From contig JACQXX010000030.1 in assembly GCA_016208495.1 (NCBI GenBank), forward strand, positions 41,114-105,113: a stretch of 64,000 nucleotides of DNA, given 5' to 3'. Positions 8,887 to 18,526 of the stretch are shown in pieces. Both the position numbers and the translations under genes were made by a program. This DNA is from Acidobacteriota bacterium. GTDB lineage: Bacteria; Acidobacteriota; Blastocatellia; Chloracidobacteriales; Chloracidobacteriaceae. The notes below the pieces were generated by a model. The model was not told the DNA's origin. It searched no databases and saw only the letters and a program-made list of their open reading frames with translations. Within the stretch, counting starts at the first letter, position 1. The number at the start of each line of letters is the position of its first letter.

Positions 8887-8973
8887 AGTGGTTAGTGGTT
8901 AGTGGTTAGTTCCTGGCTCTTTGTTCTTGGAAAGTATTGATTTCTAATCACTAACCACTAACCACTAACCACT
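8887..8973. repeat. Inverted heptamer arrays between nuoD and nuoE
   Basis: Three GGTTAGT units (8889-8910) face four ACTAACC units (8943-8973), separated by about 32 bp (TTCCTGGCTCTTTGTTCTTGG and AAAGTATTGATT). The arms are near-perfect reverse complements, so both DNA strands and the operon mRNA can form a stem of more than 20 bp. The spacer segment AAATCAATACTTTCC is repeated near arrays at 41090 and 46826. Confidence 0.88.
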
Positions 8974-8987
8974 TTCTTCAGTCTTCC

Positions 8988-10256
8988 TCAGCGGTCAATT
9001 TCTCCGAGCACGATATCGAGGCTGCCGATAACTGCCACCACGTCGGCAATCATGGTGCCTTCGACAATTTTCGGTAGGGCCTGCAGGTTCACAAATGACG
9101 GCCCACGAACGTGTACCCGGCAGGGTCGCTCCGTACCGTCGCTGATGATATAGAAGCCAAGTTCGCCTTTTGAGCCTTCAATCGCGTGATAGGCTTCACC
9201 CGCCGGGACGCTAAACCCATAGGCCGCCAGCAGGAAGTGGTGGATCAGCGCATCCATCTGGTGCTTCATTTCTTCCCGCTCAGGCAACACAACTTTCGGA
9301 GTGTTGGCCTTGACCGGGCCGGGTTTTAAGCGGTCCAGGGCTTGACGGCAGATTTTCCAGCTTTCGTGCAGTTCGCGCATGCGCACCATATACCGGGCGA
9401 AAATATCGCCATCCTGCTCGACTGGAATATCAAAATCGTAGGTTTCATAGCCGCAATAGGGCTCGCTCCGACGAACGTCATGCGGTAATCCCGACCCACG
9501 CAGGCTCGGGCCGGTCACCCCCAGATTGATGGCATCTTCGGCACTGATGTGCCCCACGCCTCGGGTTCGTTTCTGGAAAATCTGGTTGCCGGTTAACAAC
9601 CCGTGATATTCCTTGATGGCGGCTGGAAATTCTTCCAAAAACTGGCGCACCATCTTGGCGAAGCCCGGCGGCACGTCATACGGAAGCCCCCCAACGCGGA
9701 AGTAACTCACCGTCATGCGACCACCGCAGACAGCTTCATAAATGTTGAGAATCTTTTCACGCTCGCGGAAGCAATAGAAAAACATGGACATCGCGCCCAG
9801 ATCAAGGGCGTGGGTTCCCAGCCAGACCAGATGCGAGGCAATGCGCTGCAATTCAGTCAGCAGCACGCGCAGGGTCTGGGCTCGCGGCGGAATGTCATCC
9901 ACAATCCCGAGCAATTTTTCGACCGTCATCACATACCCGAGGTTATTCCCCATCGGGTTGAGATAGTCCATGCGGTCGGTAATCACAATATTCTGCTGGT
10001 ACTTTTTGGTTTCCATCTGCTTCTCCATCCCAGTGTGGAGATAGCCGATGTCTGGAATCGCCTGGATGACGGTTTCACCGTCCAGTTCCAGTTGTAACCG
10101 CAACACACCATGGGTTGACGGGTGCTGAGGGCCCATGCTGATGGTGACGGTATTGTCGAGGGCAGATTGTTCCCGAATATGCTGAGCCAGCTTATCTTGT
10201 GGCGCATAATCGAGATCAACAACTGTATTCCCGGTTGTTGTGGCAATTTCAGGCAT
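8988..10256 (-). CDS. nuoD: NADH-quinone oxidoreductase subunit D
   Basis: The 49-kDa subunit of complex I, which with nuoB lines the quinone site. Family blocks are MGPQHPSTHGVLRLQLELDG, DRMDYLNPMGNNLGYVMTVE, GDIFARYMVRMRELHES and the C-terminal VVAVIGSLDIVLGEIDR. The frame is open to 10352, but upstream residues are translated repeat DNA; the ATG at 10256 (MPEIATTTGN), preceded by AGGGAACAACAT, gives 422 residues. It lies 144 bp after nuoC, a spacer with a repeat hairpin, and 173 bp before nuoE. Confidence 0.97.
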   Translation of the reverse strand: MPEIATTTGNTVVDLDYAPQDKLAQHIREQSALDNTVTISMGPQHPSTHGVLRLQLELDGETVIQAIPDIGYLHTGMEKQMETKKYQQNIVITDRMDYLNPMGNNLGYVMTVEKLLGIVDDIPPRAQTLRVLLTELQRIASHLVWLGTHALDLGAMSMFFYCFREREKILNIYEAVCGGRMTVSYFRVGGLPYDVPPGFAKMVRQFLEEFPAAIKEYHGLLTGNQIFQKRTRGVGHISAEDAINLGVTGPSLRGSGLPHDVRRSEPYCGYETYDFDIPVEQDGDIFARYMVRMRELHESWKICRQALDRLKPGPVKANTPKVVLPEREEMKHQMDALIHHFLLAAYGFSVPAGEAYHAIEGSKGELGFYIISDGTERPCRVHVRGPSFVNLQALPKIVEGTMIADVVAVIGSLDIVLGEIDR

Positions 10257-10294
10257 ATGTTGTTCCCTGATGGTTGACGGAAAATCGAGAGCTG

Positions 10295-10385
10295 AGGGCT
10301 TGGGGCGACTCAAGGGATGAGGGATGAAGGATGAGGGATGAAATAAAACCAATTCTTCATCCTAACTTCTTCATCCCCAAGCCCT
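10295..10385. repeat. Hairpin-forming repeats between nuoC and nuoD
   Basis: The outer arms AGGGCTTGGGG (10295-10305) and CCCCAAGCCCT (10375-10385) are perfect reverse complements. Inside, tandem GGGATGA units (10315-10341) face CTTCATCC units (10354-10376). It is a second inverted heptamer structure within the nuo operon, with a unit different from the one between nuoD and nuoE. Confidence 0.8.
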
Positions 10386-10400
10386 ATGTCCGAAAAGAAA

Positions 10401-10916
10401 TCAGTACCCACGCAACGGAAAGTCTTTGCGCAACGGATACCCTTCCAGATCTTCCGGTGTCAGAATTTTGCGGAGGTCGGGGTGATTGACAAACGTAATT
10501 CCCAGTAAATCAAAGGTTTCGCGCTCATGCCAGTTGGCAGTGGCCCAGATTCCCGACACGGTGGCCACCTGACAATCGTCTTCTGGAACGCGGACTTTGA
10601 GCCGCAACCGGATTTTATTGGGGATTGAAAACAGGTGATACACGACTTCAAAGCGTGGATCTTCTTCAAGTCCGCGATCAACCCCACACAAATCCGACAG
10701 CAGGTTAAACAACAATTTGGGTTCATCGCGCAAGAAGCGGCAGACGGGCACGATGGATTCACGCTTGACGTAAACAGTGACCTCACCATTTTGGACTTTG
10801 ATGTCTTCGACCGCATCTTCAAACCGCAATCGCAGTTCGGCCAGAGTATCAGTGGCCCCCTTTACGGTGGAAAGCTGGGCGTCAAGGGTTTCCATGGCAG
10901 TTTCATTGATGCTCAT
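10401..10916 (-). CDS. nuoC: NADH-quinone oxidoreductase subunit C
   Basis: The 30-kDa subunit of the peripheral arm of complex I, 171 residues. The signature [20 protein letters not shown] followed by [19 protein letters not shown] at the C-terminus identifies it. The central block [20 protein letters not shown] also fits. The start ATG at 10916 overlaps the nuoB stop by 4 bp (ATGA), so translation is coupled. It is a separate gene, not fused to nuoD as in E. coli. Confidence 0.96.
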   Translation of the reverse strand: MSINETAMETLDAQLSTVKGATDTLAELRLRFEDAVEDIKVQNGEVTVYVKRESIVPVCRFLRDEPKLLFNLLSDLCGVDRGLEEDPRFEVVYHLFSIPNKIRLRLKVRVPEDDCQVATVSGIWATANWHERETFDLLGITFVNHPDLRKILTPEDLEGYPLRKDFPLRGY

Positions 10917-11434
10917 TTCGTAGCCACCTCTTCTAAAAGATCAATGTCTTTGCGATCACGCAGACTCTCGGTCATGATTTTTTCCTGGAGCTTCATCACG
11001 GCATACATCAAGGTTTCAGGACGCGGCGGGCAACCCGGCACATAGACGTCAACCGGAACCACCTGATGGACGCCCTGCACAATCGCGTAATTGTCAAAAA
11101 TTCCGCCAGCCGTGGCGCAGGCACCCATCGAAATCACCCACTTCGGTTCCGGCATCTGGTCATAGATTCGGCGCAGGACCGGAGCCATCTTGCGCGAAAC
11201 CCGGCCCGCCACAATCATCACATCCGCCTGTCGCGGGCTGGCCCGAAACACTTCAGCGCCAAACCGGGCTAAGTCATTGCGCGCGGAGGTAATATTCATC
11301 ATTTCAATCGCACAGCACGCCAACCCAAAAGTGGCTGGCCAGAGTGACGATTTGCGCGACCAGTTCACCAGAAAATCCAGTGTCGTCAGACCAACTTCCG
11401 GCAACATGTCTGCAAGCTTTGTCTCTAAACCCAT
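10913..11434 (-). CDS. nuoB: NADH-quinone oxidoreductase subunit B
   Basis: The 20-kDa (PSST) subunit that holds cluster N2, the last iron-sulfur centre before quinone. The four ligands are seen in [11 protein letters not shown], in [10 protein letters not shown] and in [10 protein letters not shown]. The block [20 protein letters not shown] is conserved. Length is 173 residues, normal for the family. It is coupled to nuoC by a 4-bp overlap and lies 111 bp after nuoA. Confidence 0.97.
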   Translation of the reverse strand: MGLETKLADMLPEVGLTTLDFLVNWSRKSSLWPATFGLACCAIEMMNITSARNDLARFGAEVFRASPRQADVMIVAGRVSRKMAPVLRRIYDQMPEPKWVISMGACATAGGIFDNYAIVQGVHQVVPVDVYVPGCPPRPETLMYAVMKLQEKIMTESLRDRKDIDLLEEVATK

Positions 11435-11545
11435 ATCTCAACCCTCACTTCTGAATTCTGAACTCTGAGTCACCTAACTCTTTGGTAATCAACCAGATGA
11501 AGTATGAATCCTCAATCAGGGAAGTTCTTCTTCATTCTTCATTCC

Positions 11546-11938
11546 CTATTTGTTCCAGCGAAAGACACCCTTTTTCCAGATGTAGATATACCCAATAAAC
11601 AGGATGGCAATAAACACCATCATTTCAGAAAACACAAAAATCTTGAAGGATGGTGAAATCGCCGCCAGGTCCTTAAACACCACGGCCCAGGGAATCAAGA
11701 AAATGGCTTCAATGTCGAAGAGAATAAAGAGCAGACAGACGAGATAAAACTTCACGGAAAAGCGTTCGTGGGCCGACCCAACTGGATCTTTCCCGCATTC
11801 ATACGGCATCAGCTTTTCACGGGTATTGAGGCGGGGGCCGATGAAGCGGGACGTATTGAGCATGACCAGGGCTGTTCCGGCGGCCAGAAAAAACACCATT
11901 AAAATCGGAAAATAGGCAAGCAAGCTGTCAGGTTGCAT
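11546..11938 (-). CDS. nuoA: NADH-quinone oxidoreductase subunit A
   Basis: A membrane subunit of complex I with three predicted helices (about residues 8-28, 68-88 and 95-117), 130 residues long. The conserved loop MPYECGKDPVGSAHERFSVKFY between helices 1 and 2 and the FDIEAIFLIPWAVVF segment identify it. The start ATG at 11938 has an upstream AAGGATTCCGTC. It is the first gene of the operon, so the promoter should lie in the 512-bp region up to 12450. Confidence 0.96.
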   Translation of the reverse strand: MQPDSLLAYFPILMVFFLAAGTALVMLNTSRFIGPRLNTREKLMPYECGKDPVGSAHERFSVKFYLVCLLFILFDIEAIFLIPWAVVFKDLAAISPSFKIFVFSEMMVFIAILFIGYIYIWKKGVFRWNK

Positions 11939-12450
11939 GACGGAATCCTTCGTGCAGTGCGCAAAAATTGGATATCAGATCAATGGGCGATGCGCATTCT
12001 TGGTTTCGAGGTCTCTGGTTTTTGGTCAGCGATTGACATGCAGGGGTCTCAAGAGGAAGCACCGACCACCAGACACATTCATGAGGACTGAAGAGTACCA
12101 CGGCGTTTGCGCCGCAAAGCTTGCGCCAGAAACAGGGTGCATTCCCGGTTGATCGGCATAAAGCGTTGCTGCGTCAAGATGTTAGGAAAAACGCGGGGGC
12201 AAGAATTTGCTCCGTGATACTAGGCCAGCCGACTTTGGAGTGTCAAGGACAGGCTGCCTTCCCTGATTGGAAGATCACCACTCACCCTTGCTCCAAACCA
12301 CCTCTTATCCTTATTATGTGAGACTCTCATCAGTCAAGTTGCTGTCACGATATCTTCATCCACTCCAAAACTCTTTATATTGCGTGCCGGGAGCGTTCTG
12401 AGAGACCTGCGGCTAAAACCCACTCTTTCGCCAAGGGAACGTACATCACA
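11939..12450. other. Divergent promoter region of nuo operon and hybrid kinase
   Basis: This 512-bp spacer lies between the divergent nuoA and hybrid kinase genes and must contain both promoters. I see no convincing -35/-10 pair, no gene and no terminator. A TTGACA-like hexamer near 12027 (GATTGACATG) has no good partner. It is also notable for having none of the heptamer arrays found in most other spacers. Confidence 0.5.
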
Positions 12451-14862
12451 ATGAACGACAAACGATCTTCTTCCGTCCCCCAGGCCACCAGTTCGGAGGA
12501 AAAGCTGTTATCCAATCCCCCATCGGAGCATTTTATGACAGCGCCCACGACCGGGGCTAATCCAAATGTACTCAAGGCGGCTCTCCAACGGGAGCAGGCC
12601 GCACGCAATCGCCTGGATGCACTGGTCAAAATCAGCAGTGCCGTGAATTCAAGCCGCGATTTAAACGGGATTTTTGAAGTGATTGCGGCAGAAGTTCGTC
12701 ATCTGGTGCCGTTTGATCGTGCCAGCCTGGCTTTTTTAAATGAAGATCGGACGCGAGTGCAGGTCTATGCCCTGTCATCAGATGACCCGGCTTCGCTCCA
12801 GGTCGGAAACAGCAATCCGGCTGACGGAACGGTGACCCAGTGGGTGGTTGATCGCGGGGAGCCGGTGATTAGCAATGATTTACAGGCCGAATCGAGATTT
12901 GTCTCGCATCCCAATATGCTGGCCCACGGCTTTCGGTCGTCGGTGTCGTACCCGCTCATCGTCCGCGAACAAAAACTCGGCACCCTCAATTTCACCAGCC
13001 GTCAGGCAAACTGCTATAGCGAAGTTGATCTGGACATTATTCGGCTGGTGGCGGATCCAATTGCGATTGCCGTTGATAACCTGCGCCTGTTGTCGCTGGC
13101 CGAAGCCCGCCTGCAGGAAGCCCAGGCCGTTGCGGCCCGTGAAGAGACCATCAACCGCATTGTCAGCGCCATGCGGCGCACGCTCGACACCGAATCAATT
13201 TTGCATACGACCGCCGAACAGCTCGGGCGACATACCAAGGCTGACCGGTGTCTGGTCTACACACTGGAAGATACAGATCGTTCCGGCTCGGTTCGGGCCA
13301 GTTGTTTTGCCCTTGACCCGGCGTTTTCTGGTGCCGCTACCTGGCCGACGATTCGTGAAGCAGTGACCTCTGATTTGATCCAGGGCCACCATCTGTCCTT
13401 TCCCGATACATCGGCTGATTCAGCGCCGGCTGCCATTAATAGCCTGCATCGGATTTTTGAAATCGGGGCCGTGGTGTATGTACCGGTGATTTCACAGGAC
13501 AAATTGACGGCGGTGATTGAACTCAACCAAAACACCGCTCGCCAATGGAGCGAAAGCGACGTGACGCTGGTCAAGGCCGTGGCTGATCATCTGGCGGTTT
13601 CGCTCTATCAATCCCAGCTTCACCACGAAGTCATCCGCCACAGCGCCGAAAATGCCCACCTGGTCAACGAGTTGCGCGAAACCAACCAGAAACTGGCCAA
13701 GGTCAATAAGCTGAAAGATGAATTCCTGGCCAATCTCTCGCACGAACTCCGCACCCCGTTGACCGCGATCACCGCCTGGGCCGAACTGCTTGATACCCTC
13801 TATGCCAAAGACCTGGGACTGCGCACCCCTGAACTCAGCGAAGGTCTCAACACCATTCTAAATTCATCAACCGCGCTGACTCAGATTATTGAGGATTTGA
13901 TTGACCTTTCGCGGATTCAAAATGACAAGCTTGATCTTGACCTGATTCCAACTGACATCCATGCGCCAATCAAAGAAGCGCTGCAGATGATTCGCCAGCA
14001 AGCCAAAAACAAGCAAATTCAACTTGAGCTACGCCAGGACAGCCACCTGCCTGCCATGCCGATTGATGCCCAACGCATCCGGCAGGTCATTTGGAATTTG
14101 TTGAGCAACAGCCTGAAGTTTACGCCTCCCAATGGCAAGATCACCGTCACCACGCAGATCCAGGAAGGACAGATTGAAGTCCTGGTGCAGGATACCGGCA
14201 TTGGAATCGAACCGTCGTTCCTGCCTTATGTCTTTGATCGGTTCCGCCAGGAGGAAGGCACCAAAAAACGGCGCTTCCAGGGGCTGGGGATTGGCTTAAC
14301 CATTACCAAAGCGTTGATTGAAGCCCACCACGGACAAATCAGCGTCTCCAGCGCAGGCCGCAACCAGGGCACGACCTTTACCCTGACCTTTCCACTTCCC
14401 ACCAAAATCATCCACACCCAATCGCTACCACAGACAGAAGCTACCAACGGGTCAGTCGGCGCCGATTCGTCACAAAAGGAAATTCTGGTGGTTGAGGATG
14501 ACCCGCTGGTCCTTCGACTGGTCGGGCGAATGGTCGAACACCTGGGCTACACGCCACATCTGGCGGAAAGTGGGCATCTCGCCCTGCAACTTCTTGAGCA
14601 ATGGACGCCGGCACTGATTCTGACAGACATCAATATGCCGGAAATGGATGGATTTGAATTTCTCACCATGGTGCGCAAATCACCGCACACCGCACACACA
14701 CCGGTTGTTGCCTTGACGGCATTTGTCACCAACACCGACCGGGCTCACATGGAAAAAGCGATGTTTGACGGCATTCTGGCCAAGCCGGTGCGGCAATATC
14801 AACTGGCGGAAATGATTCAAAAACAACTTGCTTTGGAGTGCGGCGGCTTGACGCCGCTTTGA
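12451..14862 (+). CDS. Hybrid histidine kinase, two GAF domains plus receiver
   Basis: A cytosolic 803-residue sensor kinase with no membrane segment. GAF 1 spans about 55-205 (LVKISSAVNSSRDLNGIFEV, VPFDRASLAFLN) and GAF 2 about 225-390. A HisKA domain follows with the phosphoacceptor His431 in NLSHELRTPLTAI, then a HATPase domain with N box (IWNLLSNSLKFTP), G1 (VQDTGIGIEP) and G2 (GLGIGLTITKALIEAHHG). A C-terminal receiver (about 678-795) has Asp726 in LTDINMPEMDG. The signal is probably a small cytosolic ligand or redox cue bound by GAF. It lies 21 bp upstream of the M24 peptidase gene, same direction, and may be co-transcribed. No output regulator is adjacent. Confidence 0.93.
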   Translation: MNDKRSSSVPQATSSEEKLLSNPPSEHFMTAPTTGANPNVLKAALQREQAARNRLDALVKISSAVNSSRDLNGIFEVIAAEVRHLVPFDRASLAFLNEDRTRVQVYALSSDDPASLQVGNSNPADGTVTQWVVDRGEPVISNDLQAESRFVSHPNMLAHGFRSSVSYPLIVREQKLGTLNFTSRQANCYSEVDLDIIRLVADPIAIAVDNLRLLSLAEARLQEAQAVAAREETINRIVSAMRRTLDTESILHTTAEQLGRHTKADRCLVYTLEDTDRSGSVRASCFALDPAFSGAATWPTIREAVTSDLIQGHHLSFPDTSADSAPAAINSLHRIFEIGAVVYVPVISQDKLTAVIELNQNTARQWSESDVTLVKAVADHLAVSLYQSQLHHEVIRHSAENAHLVNELRETNQKLAKVNKLKDEFLANLSHELRTPLTAITAWAELLDTLYAKDLGLRTPELSEGLNTILNSSTALTQIIEDLIDLSRIQNDKLDLDLIPTDIHAPIKEALQMIRQQAKNKQIQLELRQDSHLPAMPIDAQRIRQVIWNLLSNSLKFTPPNGKITVTTQIQEGQIEVLVQDTGIGIEPSFLPYVFDRFRQEEGTKKRRFQGLGIGLTITKALIEAHHGQISVSSAGRNQGTTFTLTFPLPTKIIHTQSLPQTEATNGSVGADSSQKEILVVEDDPLVLRLVGRMVEHLGYTPHLAESGHLALQLLEQWTPALILTDINMPEMDGFEFLTMVRKSPHTAHTPVVALTAFVTNTDRAHMEKAMFDGILAKPVRQYQLAEMIQKQLALECGGLTPL

Positions 14863-14883
14863 TGTTTTAAGAGAGGTTTTATC

Positions 14884-16299
14884 ATGGGCTTTGTACTCAA
14901 TCGCGCGCATTTCAGCCGCCTGTTCCTGAATTCACGCCACATTCGCCGGGTCGGATTTGGCGTCTGGTGTGCCCTGCTTCTGCTTTCCAACTGGGTGCCG
15001 GTCCCAACCGCTTCAGCCGAAGGGCCGTCAGCACCGGTTCGAACGCTGGTCAATCAACCAATCAGCGAATACAAACTTCGTCGTCAAAAACTGATGGATC
15101 AAACCCGTGACGGGATTGTGGTCCTGCTCGGCAATCTGGACGAAGGCAACGGGATTGACACCAAATTTCGCCAAAATGACAACTTTTTGTATTTGACCGG
15201 TGTGGAAACCCCTGGCGCCTATTTGATTCTGGCGCCAGATGGATATCAGGGCGCGAAAGAACTGCTGTTTATTCCGCCACGCAACCCAAACCAGGAACGC
15301 TGGACCGGTCCGCAGATCGGCCCAGGTGAAGAAACGGCGAAATTGTTCAATGTAGATCGCGTTCTGTCGGCGAGCGATTTTTACCGGGTGCTCTATGACA
15401 TTACCAATGCGGAATTTCGCAGCGACTGGAAAAAGCTCTACACGATTGATTTCGGGAATGGTGCGAAATTTACCCGCGAACGCGAGTTCACCGATACGCT
15501 TCGTCAGACGCTCTTCAACCTGCAAATTGTAGACGTGAACCCCAAAATTGCCGAACTGCGCAAGATTAAAGCCGCCTCGGAAATTGCCTTACTGCAAAAA
15601 GCAATTGATATCACGGGTGAAGCGCAACGCGACGCCGCCCAATTTTTAGCGCCAGGACGGCATGAATTTGAACTCGAAGCCCTCATCATCGGCGCCTTTT
15701 TGCGCAATGGGGCAGAACGAGCCGGATTTCCCTGCATCGTCGGATCAGGGACTTATTCAACCATCCTGCACTACAACAAAAACAAAAAGCAGATTGACGA
15801 CGGCGACACGGTGGTAATTGACATCGGCGCCGAATACAGCCAGTACACGGCTGACATCACGCGCACCTATCCAGCCAATGGAAAATTCACCAAACGCCAG
15901 CGTGAAATTTACGACCTGGTGCTGGCTGCCCAGGAAGAAGCCACCAAAGGCTTTAAACCCGGCGTGACAACGATCAACGACCTGAATCGTGTTGTCCGTG
16001 ATTTCTTTAGCCAAAGCCCACTGCGAGGTGGGAACAACCTGCCGATGGATTATTTTTTCATCCATGGCCTGACCCACTATCTTGGGATGAATGTCCACGA
16101 TGTCGGGGATCTTACCAAACCGCTGGCACCGGGCACGGTGATTACCATCGAACCAGGGATCTACATTCCAGATGAAAAACTTGGAATTCGAATCGAAGAC
16201 GATTTTCTGGTCACCGAAAAAGGATTGGAAAAACTCTCGAAAAACATTCCTTCCAAACCAGATGAAATTGAACGCCTGATGGCGGAAAACCGGAAATAG
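14884..16299 (+). CDS. Exported Xaa-Pro aminopeptidase (M24B)
   Basis: Releases N-terminal residues that precede proline, using two metal ions. A signal peptide covers about residues 1-45 (VGFGVWCALLLLSNWVPVPTASA), so the enzyme is periplasmic or secreted, which is unusual for aminopeptidase P of model bacteria. The N-terminal creatinase-like domain contains LDEGNGIDTKFRQNDNFLYLTG. The C-terminal pita-bread domain has the ligands Asp in DIGAEYSQYTADITR (two Asp), His in HGLTHYLGMNVHDVGD, Glu in TIEPGIYIP and Glu in GIRIEDDFLVT, so it should be active. Start ATG 14884 follows AGAGAGGTTTTATC. Length is 471 residues. Confidence 0.93.
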   Translation: MGFVLNRAHFSRLFLNSRHIRRVGFGVWCALLLLSNWVPVPTASAEGPSAPVRTLVNQPISEYKLRRQKLMDQTRDGIVVLLGNLDEGNGIDTKFRQNDNFLYLTGVETPGAYLILAPDGYQGAKELLFIPPRNPNQERWTGPQIGPGEETAKLFNVDRVLSASDFYRVLYDITNAEFRSDWKKLYTIDFGNGAKFTREREFTDTLRQTLFNLQIVDVNPKIAELRKIKAASEIALLQKAIDITGEAQRDAAQFLAPGRHEFELEALIIGAFLRNGAERAGFPCIVGSGTYSTILHYNKNKKQIDDGDTVVIDIGAEYSQYTADITRTYPANGKFTKRQREIYDLVLAAQEEATKGFKPGVTTINDLNRVVRDFFSQSPLRGGNNLPMDYFFIHGLTHYLGMNVHDVGDLTKPLAPGTVITIEPGIYIPDEKLGIRIEDDFLVTEKGLEKLSKNIPSKPDEIERLMAENRK

Positions 16300-16374
16300 G
16301 GTTCCGGGTTCCGGGTTCCGGGTTCCGGGTTCCGGGTTCCGGGTTCCGGGTTCCGGGTTCCGGGTTCCGGGTTT
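16299..16374. repeat. Heptamer array, unit GGGTTCC
   Basis: About ten to eleven tandem GGGTTCC units begin at the stop codon of the aminopeptidase gene and are followed by a TTATGTCTTTTTCGTCC tract and by three GACCCCT units at 16433-16453. The unit differs by one base from the GGGTTCA array at 18527. Confidence 0.9.
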
Positions 16375-16481
16375 TCGATATTTATGTCTTTTTCGTCCTT
16401 TATGTCCTTTTGATCTTTTTTGTCTTTTCCTGACCCCTGACCCCTGACCCCTATCCCCTTCTCCCTCTCTACCTACACGCT

Positions 16482-18518
16482 ATGATTCAAAGCCTTCTTA
16501 CTCGTTCTCTTCAACGTCGAGCGGACTCGCTCACGATGACTGGCCGGATTTTGTACCTCACCGAAGACCCCGCCGTGATCAAACAGCAACTGGCTGGTCA
16601 AGACCTTGACTGGTCACCGGATAACCCGGCCCTGAAATTACGCGACAACATCAGCACCGACGAAATTACCCCTGGGTATGTGTGTTATTACTATGATGAG
16701 ACATTGGGTGAATTTCCCTACGTCGGCTTGAAATGCGGCGACCAGTTGCCGATTGGCCGAAATGACATCCGCCAGGGTGGCTTTGCGGTCTCGGTTTCAG
16801 GCACCCGTCGTGGAAAAGGCTCCAGCCGCGAGCAATCGCCGTTTGCCGAACTCACTGCCGGGATTCAGGTTGTGATTGCCGAAAATATTGAGCGCATTTA
16901 CAACCAGAATTGCCAGAACCTGGGCATTTTGACGTCAACGAATTTTGCGCTGCTCGACAAAATCAAAGCCGGTGAAGAAATCCCGTTGTCCGAATTTACC
17001 AGGGACGCAGACGACATCACGCGGCAAATTATTGAATATGGCGGGCTGTTTGCCTTCAATCTGGCCCGACTCCAGGGCAAGGTCAGCATTCCGGAAATCA
17101 CCACGGCCCCGCGCCCGATGACGCTCGCGGAGAAGATTTTTGCCGAGCACATGGTGGTGGATCTGGCCCACAATCAACTTGGCGTCGCCGCCGTTAAACC
17201 AGGAGATGCCGGTTTTGTGCGGGTTGACTGGCGATTCAGCCATGAATATGTGACGCCGATGGCCGCCAGCTTTTTTGAAAAGTATGTTGGCGCAGATGAA
17301 AAAGTCACTCATCCGGAATCAGTGCTCCTGTTCCGCGATCATTTGACCTTTCTGGATCAGGTTTTGTCGCCAGAACGCCGCAAACTTGGGTTGCTTGACG
17401 CCGCCGCCGGACTGGCTATTAAACAACAGTCATTTGCCAGCCAGCAGGGACTCACGCTCCACGGCGAACTCACTGACCGCAAAGGGTCAGAAGCCATCTG
17501 TCACAGCAAAATGTTGCAATCCTATGTGCTCCCCGGACAGATCATCGTCGGTTCGGACTCACACACGACCCATTCAGGCGCTGTCGGATGTATTGCCTTC
17601 GGCATTGGCACAACCGATGTCTTTAATGCCTGGATTACCCAGGATGTGCGGGTCAAGGTACCGCCATCAGTCAAAATCGTGGTTCATGGTCGCAAACCGG
17701 AAAGCCTGACGGCCAAAGACTTTATGCTGGAGATTTTGCGACACCCCTATGTCAAAAATGGCGAAGCCATCGGCAGCATTGTCGAATATACCGGCGAAGC
17801 CGTGGCTGCCCTGTCCATTGACGAGCGCGCCACAATGACCAATATGGCCGCCGAAGTCGGTGCCTTTACCGGCATTGTGGCGGCTGATGAAAAAACGGTC
17901 GAGTACCTGATTGCCCAACGCGGCATGTCACGGGCTGAAGCCGAACGGCTCTGTGCTGGCCGGTACAGCGACCCGGATGCCGAATATGCCAGAGTCATCG
18001 AAATTGATGCCTCAGCCATGCGACCGCTGGTTGCCCTGCCCGGCGACCCGGGCAATGGCGTGGCGATTGATGAACTGACCGAGCCGGTCAAAATTGATAT
18101 TGCCTACGGCGGCTCCTGCACCGGCGGCAAAGCCGAAGACATGGATCTCTATGCCCAGGTCTTTCGCGAAGCACTTGATCAGGGAAATCGAGTGGCCGAC
18201 TCGGTCCAGTGCTTTATTCAATTTGGCTCACAGGAAGTTCGGGAATACAGCGTGGCACGCGGGTATCTGGAAATCTTTGAGAAGGTCGGCGCCCAGGTCA
18301 TCGAACCAAGCTGCGGTGCCTGTATCAGTGCCGGGCCGGGTGTCAGTACCCGACCCGACCAGATCACCATTTCGGCCATCAACCGAAACTTTCCTGGCCG
18401 GAGCGGACCGGGACAAATGTATCTGGCCAGTCCCCTGACCGTTGCCGCCTCAGCGATTGCCGGGCGCATTACGGAATATAAACCAGCTATTCCAAAGCAC
18501 ATCGCCCAGGGTAAATAA
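16482..18518 (+). CDS. Aconitase/isopropylmalate-dehydratase-family hydro-lyase with swivel domain first
   Basis: A 678-residue iron-sulfur hydro-lyase that isomerises a 2- or 3-hydroxy acid by dehydration and rehydration. The N-terminal 200 residues are the LeuD-type swivel domain (DNISTDEITPGYVCYYY, SGTRRGKGSSREQSPFAEL). The LeuC-type domains follow, with IVGSDSHTTHSGAVGCIAFG, the first cluster cysteine in YGGSCTGGKAEDM, and two in PSCGACISAGPGVST, then RNFPGRSGPGQMYLASP. In bacterial aconitase the swivel domain is C-terminal and in LeuCD it is a separate protein, so this order is permuted. The substrate is uncertain: isopropylmalate, homocitrate, methylcitrate or citrate are all possible. 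An alternative ATG at 16536 (MTGRILYL) would trim 18 poorly conserved residues. No leu or other pathway gene is adjacent. Confidence 0.85.
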   Translation: MIQSLLTRSLQRRADSLTMTGRILYLTEDPAVIKQQLAGQDLDWSPDNPALKLRDNISTDEITPGYVCYYYDETLGEFPYVGLKCGDQLPIGRNDIRQGGFAVSVSGTRRGKGSSREQSPFAELTAGIQVVIAENIERIYNQNCQNLGILTSTNFALLDKIKAGEEIPLSEFTRDADDITRQIIEYGGLFAFNLARLQGKVSIPEITTAPRPMTLAEKIFAEHMVVDLAHNQLGVAAVKPGDAGFVRVDWRFSHEYVTPMAASFFEKYVGADEKVTHPESVLLFRDHLTFLDQVLSPERRKLGLLDAAAGLAIKQQSFASQQGLTLHGELTDRKGSEAICHSKMLQSYVLPGQIIVGSDSHTTHSGAVGCIAFGIGTTDVFNAWITQDVRVKVPPSVKIVVHGRKPESLTAKDFMLEILRHPYVKNGEAIGSIVEYTGEAVAALSIDERATMTNMAAEVGAFTGIVAADEKTVEYLIAQRGMSRAEAERLCAGRYSDPDAEYARVIEIDASAMRPLVALPGDPGNGVAIDELTEPVKIDIAYGGSCTGGKAEDMDLYAQVFREALDQGNRVADSVQCFIQFGSQEVREYSVARGYLEIFEKVGAQVIEPSCGACISAGPGVSTRPDQITISAINRNFPGRSGPGQMYLASPLTVAASAIAGRITEYKPAIPKHIAQGK

Positions 18519-18526
18519 TGCCAGTT

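Noticed and set aside
12027..12036. TTGACA-like hexamer as nuo or kinase promoter
   Set aside because: No acceptable -10 hexamer at 16-18 bp distance.
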